Assembly: GCF_001046855.1 (NCBI RefSeq)
Contig: NZ_HF570958.1
Coordinates: forward strand, 1,055,222-1,112,576
Reading direction: 5' to 3'
DNA length: 57,355 nt
Source of the DNA: Nostocoides japonicum T1-X7
GTDB lineage: Bacteria; Actinomycetota; Actinomycetes; Actinomycetales; Dermatophilaceae
The position numbers and the translations under genes are program-made. Each line of letters begins with the position of its first letter. Positions within the stretch are counted from its first letter, which is position 1. Under the pieces are notes generated by a model, which saw nothing but the letters and a program-made list of their open reading frames with translations, was not told the DNA's origin and ran no database searches. Shown in pieces: positions 52,019 to 57,355 of the stretch.

Positions 52019-53692
52019 TCACGCGCCGACCGCCGACGTGCCGGGTCCGGTCGAGGAGGCCTCGGCCTGCACCTGGCGGCGGAGCTGGTAGTGCTGGAGC
52101 TTTCCACTGGAGTTGCGGGGGAGTGCGTCGACGAAGCGCACGTCGCGCGGGTACTTGTAGGGCGCGATCTGCTGCTTGACGTGGTCCTGGATCTCCTTGG
52201 CCTCCGCCGCGTCCCCGACGACGCCGTCCTTGAGGACGATGAAGGCGCAGACGACCGACCCGCGAGCCTCGTCGGGCCGCCCGACGACGGCGCACTCGGC
52301 GACGTCGGGGTGGGTGTCGATCGCCGCCTCGACCTCCGGGGCGCCGATGTTGTAGCCGGAGGAGATGATCATGTTGTCGGTGCGGGCCTCGTAGTAGAAG
52401 TACCCGTCCTCGTCCCGCCGGAAGGTGTCCCCGGTGACGTTCCAGCCGCCCTGGACGTAGACGCGCTGGCGCTCGTCGTCGAGGTACCGGCACCCGACCG
52501 GCCCGATGACGGCGAGCCGCCCCTCGGCGCCCGCGGGCAGCTCGTTGCCGTCGTCGTCGAGGATCGCCGCCCGGTAGCCGGGCACGGGCCGACCGGTCGC
52601 GCCGGGTCGGATGTCGTCGCCGGCGGCGGAGATGAAGATGTGGAGCAGCTCGGTGCCGCCGATGCCGTCGATGACCTCGAGGCCGATCTCGTCGCGCAGG
52701 TGCTCCCACGTCTGCTGGGGGATGTGCTCGCCGGCGCTCACCGCGGACCGCAGTCCCCGCAGCCGGTCGGCCTTGCCGACGGCGAGGATCCGCTTGTATG
52801 CCGTGGGCGCGGTCGCGAGGACGGTCACCCCGCAGTCGGCGACGATGTCGACGAGCTCGTCGGGCGTCGCCTGCTCGGTGAGCAGCGCGCAGGCCCCCGC
52901 GCGGAGCGGGAAGACGACGAGCATGCCGAGGCCGAAGGTGAAGGCGAACGGCGCGGTGCACGACACGACGTCGTCGGGCTGCAGGCGCAGGACGTGCTTG
53001 CCGAAGGTGTTGTCGACCGAGAGGACGTCGCGGTGGAAGTGGGTCGTGATCTTCGGGACCCCGGTGCTGCCCGACGTCGGCCCGAAGAGGGCGACGTCGT
53101 CGGCGGCCGTCTCGACCGCCGTGAACTCGCCGGACTTCGTGGCCGCCCGGGCCGTGAGGTGGTCCTGCGTGTCCCCGCCGAAGACGACGACCCGCATACC
53201 GGGTGCCGCCTGCGCGCTCAGCTCGTCGATCCCCTCGGCGAAGCGATGGTCGACGAGCGCGACGGCGGGCCGGCACTTGGCGACGATCGGTGTCAGCTCG
53301 CGGGCCCGGAGCGCGGCGAAGGTCGTCACGACGATGCCGCCGGCCTTGAGGATGCCGAGCCACGCCGCGACGGTCCACGGGTTGTTGGGGGAGCGAAGCA
53401 TGACGCGGTTCCCGGGGACGAGGCCGAGGTCCTCGATAAGGACCTGGGCGACCTGGTTGGCGCGGCGCTGCAGCTCGCCGTAGCTCCACGTCCCGCCGTC
53501 CGGCGTCCGCAGGGCGGGGCGGTCCGGGCCGAACCGCGCGACGGCGACGTCGATGAGCTCGGCGCCGGCGTTGAGTCGCTCGGGGTACTGCAGGTCGGGG
53601 GTGGTGAACTCCAGGACCGGCCACTGGTCCGCCGGCGGCAGATGGTCGCGGGCGAAGGTGTCGAGGTATGCGGAGGGGGAGAGTGACGTCAT
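52019..53692 (-). CDS. Aryl-CoA ligase (benzoate/salicylate/anthranilate-CoA ligase type)
   Basis: 557 residues of the AMP-forming acyl-CoA synthetase family, nearest to benzoate-CoA ligases. The ATP loop is GPTSGSTGVPK. A later motif is DGIGGTELLHIF, then YYEARTDNMIISSGYNI, and the catalytic Lys lies in PRNSSGKLQHYQLR. It would activate the aromatic acid for the fused monooxygenase 13 bases downstream. The start overlaps the TesB stop by four bases. Confidence 0.9.
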   Translation of the reverse strand: MTSLSPSAYLDTFARDHLPPADQWPVLEFTTPDLQYPERLNAGAELIDVAVARFGPDRPALRTPDGGTWSYGELQRRANQVAQVLIEDLGLVPGNRVMLRSPNNPWTVAAWLGILKAGGIVVTTFAALRARELTPIVAKCRPAVALVDHRFAEGIDELSAQAAPGMRVVVFGGDTQDHLTARAATKSGEFTAVETAADDVALFGPTSGSTGVPKITTHFHRDVLSVDNTFGKHVLRLQPDDVVSCTAPFAFTFGLGMLVVFPLRAGACALLTEQATPDELVDIVADCGVTVLATAPTAYKRILAVGKADRLRGLRSAVSAGEHIPQQTWEHLRDEIGLEVIDGIGGTELLHIFISAAGDDIRPGATGRPVPGYRAAILDDDGNELPAGAEGRLAVIGPVGCRYLDDERQRVYVQGGWNVTGDTFRRDEDGYFYYEARTDNMIISSGYNIGAPEVEAAIDTHPDVAECAVVGRPDEARGSVVCAFIVLKDGVVGDAAEAKEIQDHVKQQIAPYKYPRDVRFVDALPRNSSGKLQHYQLRRQVQAEASSTGPGTSAVGA

Positions 53693-54612
53693 TGCTGGGC
53701 TCCGTGGGTGTCGCGGATCATGCCCTCCTGGACGACGGTCGCCAGGTGGGTGCGGTCGGACCCGAAGAGCCGACCGGAGGCGAGGCCCCGGCCGCGGTCC
53801 GCGGCGAGCGCCTCCTGGGTGTAGAGGACCCATCCGTCGACGGGTCCGGGACGGTGGAACCACATCGCGTGGTCGAGGCTCGCCGTCACGAGGCCGGGAT
53901 CGGCCCAGGCGAGCCCGAGGACGCGCAGGACCGGCTCGAGGATCGTGTAGTCGCAGACGTATGCGAGGGCCGTCTGGTCGCGCTGGGCGTCGGTGAGTCC
54001 CTCGACGGGACGCAGGCTGTCGAAGGGCCGGAGCCAGACGGCCTGATGCGGCTCGCGGTGGCCGTCGACCGTGAGGTACACCGGTCCGGGGACGTGCCGC
54101 ATGTCGAAGCCGCGCCCCCCGGACCAGTAGGCCTTCGACGTCTCCGTCATCGTGCCGCCGCTGCGCTGGGCGAGGTAGTCGGCGCTGCTCGGCAGGTCCT
54201 CCGGCGACGGGACGTCGCCGGGCAGCTCGACGGCATACGTCCCCCCCGGCTCGCCGGCGGCGAAGCTGGCCAGGCACACGTAGACCGGCTTGCCGTTCTG
54301 GAAGCCCCGGACCTGGCGGGTGCTGTAGCCCCGGCCGTCGCGGAGCACCTCCACCTCGTAGCGGACCTCCGCGCCGATGTCGATGGGGCGCAGGAAGTAG
54401 GAGTGCATCGAGTGGAGGGTCTTGCCGTCGGTCACCGAGCGGATGGCGGCTGCGGCGGCCTGGGCGACGGGGTCGCCGCCGTAGGCCTTCGGCCACGGGC
54501 ACGGCTGCGTCGTCGCGGTGAACGCGAGGTCGTGGACCTCCGGCTGCGCCGGGGTGAGCGTCACCGCGGCGGTGAACAGGGCCGAGGTCGGCGCGTCCGT
54601 CGCCACCGTCAC
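53689..54612 (-). CDS. Acyl-CoA thioesterase II (TesB-like double hotdog)
   Basis: 307 residues from GTG 54612, overlapping the cupin stop. TesB features are ALAFTATTQPCPWPKAYGG-like substrate region, LHSMHSYFLRPIDIGAEVRYEV, and YVCDYTILEPVL with SLDHAMWFHRP near the active-site Asp/Thr/Gln. Its place in the aryl-CoA operon suggests hydrolysis of a CoA intermediate or detoxification of stalled CoA esters. Confidence 0.9.
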   Translation of the reverse strand: MTVATDAPTSALFTAAVTLTPAQPEVHDLAFTATTQPCPWPKAYGGDPVAQAAAAAIRSVTDGKTLHSMHSYFLRPIDIGAEVRYEVEVLRDGRGYSTRQVRGFQNGKPVYVCLASFAAGEPGGTYAVELPGDVPSPEDLPSSADYLAQRSGGTMTETSKAYWSGGRGFDMRHVPGPVYLTVDGHREPHQAVWLRPFDSLRPVEGLTDAQRDQTALAYVCDYTILEPVLRVLGLAWADPGLVTASLDHAMWFHRPGPVDGWVLYTQEALAADRGRGLASGRLFGSDRTHLATVVQEGMIRDTHGAQQ

Positions 54613-55094
54613 GGGCGGTCCGCCCAGTCGCGCAGCTCGGCGTCGGTCACCTGCGGGAGGTTGACGACGATGTTCTCCGGGGTCCGGGTCGTCATCCACG
54701 TCAGCGGACGGTTCCGGTCGATGTTGCACTCGACGTGCGGCATGAACGGCGGGACGAAGACCCAGTCGCCCTCCTCCATGTCGATGTAGTCCTCGTAGCG
54801 CTCCCCGAAGTAGATCCGGGCCCGGCCCGAGAGGACGTAGCCGCCCGTCTCCGCCTCGCCGTGGTGGTGGGGGACCGAGCGGTAGCCGGCGTCGTTGCTC
54901 ACCTTGCCGAACCAGATCCTCGTCGCCGGCGTGTGCTGGATGCTCACGCCGGAGATGCGGGTGGCGCCCTCGGACTGGCCGGTGCTGCCCGGCTCCTGTC
55001 CGGCCCGGGTGACGACCGGGACGACGAGGCCGCTCGGCATGGCATACATCGAGTTGTCGCCCTCGAGCGTGTACTTGGACAGGTCCGGTTCCAT
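54609..55094 (-). CDS. Single-domain cupin protein
   Basis: 161 residues. Cupin motif 1 is PHHHGEAETGGYVLSG and motif 2 is GDWVFVPPFMPHVECN, with His and Glu metal ligands. It is too short to be the bicupin gentisate 1,2-dioxygenase (about 350 residues). It may be a small ring-cleaving dioxygenase, isomerase or sensor of the pathway. GAGGAG lies 7 bases before the ATG. Confidence 0.85.
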   Translation of the reverse strand: MEPDLSKYTLEGDNSMYAMPSGLVVPVVTRAGQEPGSTGQSEGATRISGVSIQHTPATRIWFGKVSNDAGYRSVPHHHGEAETGGYVLSGRARIYFGERYEDYIDMEEGDWVFVPPFMPHVECNIDRNRPLTWMTTRTPENIVVNLPQVTDAELRDWADRP

Positions 55095-55112
55095 GATGTG
55101 ACTCCTCGTCGT

Positions 55113-55146
55113 TGTCTTCGGATCAGCGGTGTCTTCGGATCAGTGG
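55113..55146. repeat. 17-bp tandem duplication at the end of the FAH gene
   Basis: TGTCTTCGGATCAGCGG (55113-55129) is directly repeated with one change at 55130-55146. The second copy includes the FAH stop codon, so the duplication lengthened the intergenic gap. Confidence 0.85.
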
Positions 55147-55961
55147 TCGGTCAGGCGAATGGTGTTGCGCAGCAGGCCGATCCCCTCGATCTGGGTCTCG
55201 ACGACGTCGCCGTCGCCGAGGAACCGCTGCGGATCGCGAGCCACGCCGACGCCGCCGGGCGTCCCGGTGAGGACGATGTCGCCGGGGCGCAGGACGGTGA
55301 AGGTCGAGATGTATGCGACGAGCGCGGCGGCGTCGAAGACGAGCGTCCGGGTGCTGGCGCGCTGGACCTCCTCGCCGTCGACGCGGCAGGTGATCGTCGA
55401 CCCGGCCGCGGGGTCGACCTCGTCCGGGGTGACGAGGACCGGGCCGATCGGCGTCGAGCGGTCCCAGGCCTTGCCCTGGAACCACTGGAGGGTGCGGTAC
55501 TGCCAGTCCCGGATGCTGATGTCGTTGGCGACGGTGTAGCCGGCGATCGCGGCACGCGCCTGTGACTCGTCGCCGCCCCGGATCTCGGCGCCGACGACGA
55601 CGGCGAGCTCGGCCTCCCAGTCGACGTCGACTCCGCGGGGCAGCTCGATGTCGTCCGCCGGTCCGACGAGGGTGTCCGCGTACTTCGCGAAGAGCGTGGG
55701 GTGGGCCGGCAGCTCCCGGCCGGTCTCGCGGATGTGGTCGCCGTAGTTGAGGCCGCAGCAGACGACCTTGGTGGGGGTGGGGAGGGGGAGGACCGGCGTC
55801 GCGTCCTCGACGACGCCTCCGGCGAGGCGCGCGAGGTGAGCGACGGGCGTCGTCCGAAGCAGCGTCGACAGGTCCGGTGCCGGCAGCGACCGCCAGGTGC
55901 CGTCCTCGAGGACGGCGGCCGTCGTGCGGCCCGTCGGGTCGGCGACGGCGGCCAGACGCAT
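55140..55961 (-). CDS. Fumarylacetoacetate hydrolase-family protein
   Basis: 273 residues. The metal site comprises the DWEAELAVVVG Glu residues and a downstream Asp in NDISIRDWQ. VVCCGLNYGDHIRETG and LTGTPGGVGVARDP are typical. FAH enzymes split fumarylpyruvate (gentisate pathway), acylpyruvates or similar ring-cleavage products. It is the first gene of the minus-strand aryl-CoA operon. Confidence 0.9.
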   Translation of the reverse strand: MRLAAVADPTGRTTAAVLEDGTWRSLPAPDLSTLLRTTPVAHLARLAGGVVEDATPVLPLPTPTKVVCCGLNYGDHIRETGRELPAHPTLFAKYADTLVGPADDIELPRGVDVDWEAELAVVVGAEIRGGDESQARAAIAGYTVANDISIRDWQYRTLQWFQGKAWDRSTPIGPVLVTPDEVDPAAGSTITCRVDGEEVQRASTRTLVFDAAALVAYISTFTVLRPGDIVLTGTPGGVGVARDPQRFLGDGDVVETQIEGIGLLRNTIRLTDH

Positions 55962-55983
55962 GCTCTCTCCGTTCGGTGGGTCG

Positions 55984-56044
55984 GCTACGATATTCGCTTA
56001 TCGTAACGATCGTTGAGAGAATGTCAATAGATCGCTACGATGAG
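55984..56044. promoter_or_regulatory. Divergent promoter/operator region of the aryl-CoA operon and ridA
   Basis: An AT-richer stretch with overlapping palindromes: CGATA-N6-TATCG (55988-56003), ATCGTAACGAT (56000-56010) and AACGATCGTT (56005-56014). A GCTACGAT direct repeat occurs at 55984 and 56034. It is the only plausible control region for both directions and a candidate PaaX site. Confidence 0.5.
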
Positions 56045-56098
56045 CCCCGACAGACGCCGCCACCCCGAGCCGACCCGACCCACCCCGAGGAGCACGCC

Positions 56099-56527
56099 AT
56101 GCCCGACCTGACCCCCGTTCCGGTGAACCCCGCCTCGCTCGCCGCGCCGAGCGGCTACTCCCACGGCACCCTGTCGGGGAACACGCTCCACCTCGGGGGC
56201 CAGACGGCGCTCGACCGGGACATGCGGATCGTGCCCGGCGGCATCGTCGAGCAGTTCCGGCAGGCGTTCTCCAACGTCCTCGCCACCCTTGCGGAGGCCG
56301 GAGGCGTGCCGTCGGACCTCGTGAGCATCACGATCTTCCTCACCGACATCCCCGACTACCAGGCGCACGGGCGCGAGATCGGCCGGGTGTGGCGCGAGCT
56401 GGCCGGACCCGTCTACCCCGCGATGGCCGGCATCGGGACGACGGGCCTGTGGCAGCAGGAGGCGCTCATCGAGATCATGGGTGTCGCCGTCATCCCCGAC
56501 GACCGGCTGCGCCGCCCCACCGCCTGA
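56099..56527 (+). CDS. RidA-family (YjgF/YER057c/UK114) deaminase
   Basis: 142 residues, normal RidA length. GTLSGNTLHLGGQTALDRDM, then EQFRQAFSNVLATLAEAGG, then SITIFLTDI and a C-terminal EIMGVAVIP. RidA proteins hydrolyse reactive imines/enamines to ketones and ammonia; related ones act in aminophenol degradation. The Arg that binds the substrate carboxylate is not in its usual place (EIMGVAV instead of EIEAVA-R), so substrate use may differ. A GAGGAG ribosome site precedes the ATG. It is divergent from the aryl-CoA operon. Confidence 0.87.
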   Translation: MPDLTPVPVNPASLAAPSGYSHGTLSGNTLHLGGQTALDRDMRIVPGGIVEQFRQAFSNVLATLAEAGGVPSDLVSITIFLTDIPDYQAHGREIGRVWRELAGPVYPAMAGIGTTGLWQQEALIEIMGVAVIPDDRLRRPTA

Positions 56528-56528
56528 T

Positions 56529-57355
56529 TCAGGAACCCGTGAGGACGACGAGCTCCTGGGTCGCGCGGGTCATCGCGACGTAGCGGTCGACCGCCCCCTC
56601 GATGCCGTCGCCGAATTTCTCGGGGTTCACGAGGACGACGAGGTCGAACTCGAGTCCCTTCGCGAGCTCCGGGCTGAGCGACTGCACCCGCGGACTCGCC
56701 GGGAACCCGGGATCGCCGATGACACAGGCGATCCCGTCGTCATGGGCCTCGAGCCAGGCCGCGACGACGGCGGGCGCGTCGGACGCGGCGCCGTGGACGA
56801 CGGGGATCCCGCTGTCGCGGATGGACGTCGGCACGTTGGCGTCGGGGAGCGCGGCCCGGATGACCGGCTCGGCCTCGGTCATGACCTCCGTCGGCGTGCG
56901 GTAGTTGATGCTCAGGGTCGCCAGGGCGAGGCGATCGAGCCCGACCCGCCGGAGGCGCTCCGCCCACGACGCGGTGAAGCCGTGCCGGGCCTGGGCCCGG
57001 TCGCCGACGATGGTGAGGCTGTGGGACGGGCAGCGTCGCAGCACCATCTGCCACTCGGCGTCGGTGAGCTCCTGCGCCTCGTCGACGACGACGTGGGCGA
57101 ACGGCCCCGCGAGCAGCTCCGCATCCGATCGGGGAACCTCGTCCTCGTGGACGAGGGCCTCCTGCAGGTCGGCACCTCGCAGCATGGACATGACCATCAT
57201 CTCCGAGTCGTCGGTCGCGATGAGGTCGTCGACGACCCGGTCCATCTCCTCCCGCTCCGCGGCGAGGGTCGCGTCGCGGGCCCGCCGCCGTCGGGACGCC
57301 TGCGGGTCGCCGAGCCGGTGACGCGCCGCGTCGAGGAGCGGCAGGTCCGCGACGG
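56529..57355 (-). CDS. helR: HelR/HelD-type helicase, C-terminal part (5' end outside window)
   Basis: The frame stays open to the window edge, so ~275 C-terminal residues are present. Walker B is VVVDEAQELTDAEWQM, motif III is LTIVGDRAQARHGF, then LSINYRTPTEVM (motif IV), AKGLEFDLVVLV (motif V) and RYVAMTRATQELVVL (motif VI) of superfamily 1 (UvrD-like). The motif order and DEAQE/GDRAQ form match actinobacterial HelR, a motor that frees stalled RNA polymerase and can displace rifampicin. The part that inserts into polymerase is upstream and not visible. It converges with ridA with a one-base gap. Confidence 0.82.
   Translation of the reverse strand, partial: VADLPLLDAARHRLGDPQASRRRRARDATLAAEREEMDRVVDDLIATDDSEMMVMSMLRGADLQEALVHEDEVPRSDAELLAGPFAHVVVDEAQELTDAEWQMVLRRCPSHSLTIVGDRAQARHGFTASWAERLRRVGLDRLALATLSINYRTPTEVMTEAEPVIRAALPDANVPTSIRDSGIPVVHGAASDAPAVVAAWLEAHDDGIACVIGDPGFPASPRVQSLSPELAKGLEFDLVVLVNPEKFGDGIEGAVDRYVAMTRATQELVVLTGS

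Noticed and set aside
54609..55094. Gentisate 1,2-dioxygenase
   Set aside because: Only one cupin domain and 161 residues; the enzyme is usually a bicupin of about 350.
1..57355. tRNA, rRNA and insertion-sequence genes
   Set aside because: I looked for tRNA cloverleaf signatures, rRNA-like stretches and transposase motifs and saw none, though short RNAs cannot be excluded by eye.

Overview
The window looks like chromosomal DNA of a very GC-rich actinobacterium, most likely a Micrococcales member close to Intrasporangiaceae. The reasons are the strong G/C third-position bias, the many GTG starts and 1-, 4- or 8-base gene overlaps, and the order wag31 - DksA-like zinc finger - lspA - rluD - dnaE, which is the usual downstream end of the actinobacterial division cluster. 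The taxonomic call is inference.

Layout. 1-12.5 kb is core: the end of wag31 (cut by the window edge), a terminator, a DksA-type zinc-finger protein with a histone-like tail, lspA, rluD, glutamate decarboxylase, an AlkZ-like winged-helix protein, a GNAT acetyltransferase, dnaE and an oligopeptidase B-like peptidase. 12.3-16.2 kb is repeat-rich: a CYTH protein whose 3' end overlaps the peptidase inside a 21-bp tandem repeat, then a DUF222/HNH gene split by a one-base difference between 59- and 60-bp repeat units. 16.2-16.9 kb is non-coding and full of inverted and direct repeats. 16.9-24.2 kb is an amine-catabolism block: a Rieske oxygenase, a TetR regulator, a PotDBCA-type ABC transporter and a flavin amine oxidase. 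Two copies of a CTGACT-N4-AGTCAG operator lie in front of the oxygenase and the regulator.

24.2-31 kb holds a universal stress protein and, divergent from it behind a highly structured 600-bp region, a tight four-gene operon: a cytoplasmic-looking S8 (subtilisin) protease, an ECF-type sigma factor, a small unknown protein and an 871-residue TPR-CHAT cysteine protease. This two-protease/sigma operon is my best candidate for an undescribed signalling or defence system.

31-43.4 kb contains small accessory enzymes (SRPBCC, SDR, molbindin, cysteine hydrolase, an ArsR-SRPBCC-DinB module). They are followed by a complete molybdenum-hydroxylase operon (MocA-like transferase, MoxR, VWA, XdhC, small/large/medium subunits, CoxG). 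The large subunit has AYRGAGR, so it is a 'form II' enzyme and probably not a true CO dehydrogenase. 43.4-47.4 kb is an arylsulfatase operon with a LysR regulator and a LysR-type box. Next come a RemA-like small protein and dodecin.

48.2-56.5 kb is an aryl-CoA degradation operon on the minus strand: FAH hydrolase, cupin, TesB thioesterase, aryl-CoA ligase, a fused flavin monooxygenase/old-yellow-enzyme, a hotdog thioesterase and PaaX, with RidA divergent. It fits salicylate degradation via gentisyl-CoA or anthranilate degradation via 2-aminobenzoyl-CoA. The window ends inside a HelR-type helicase gene. I saw no rRNA, tRNA, CRISPR array or intact insertion sequence.
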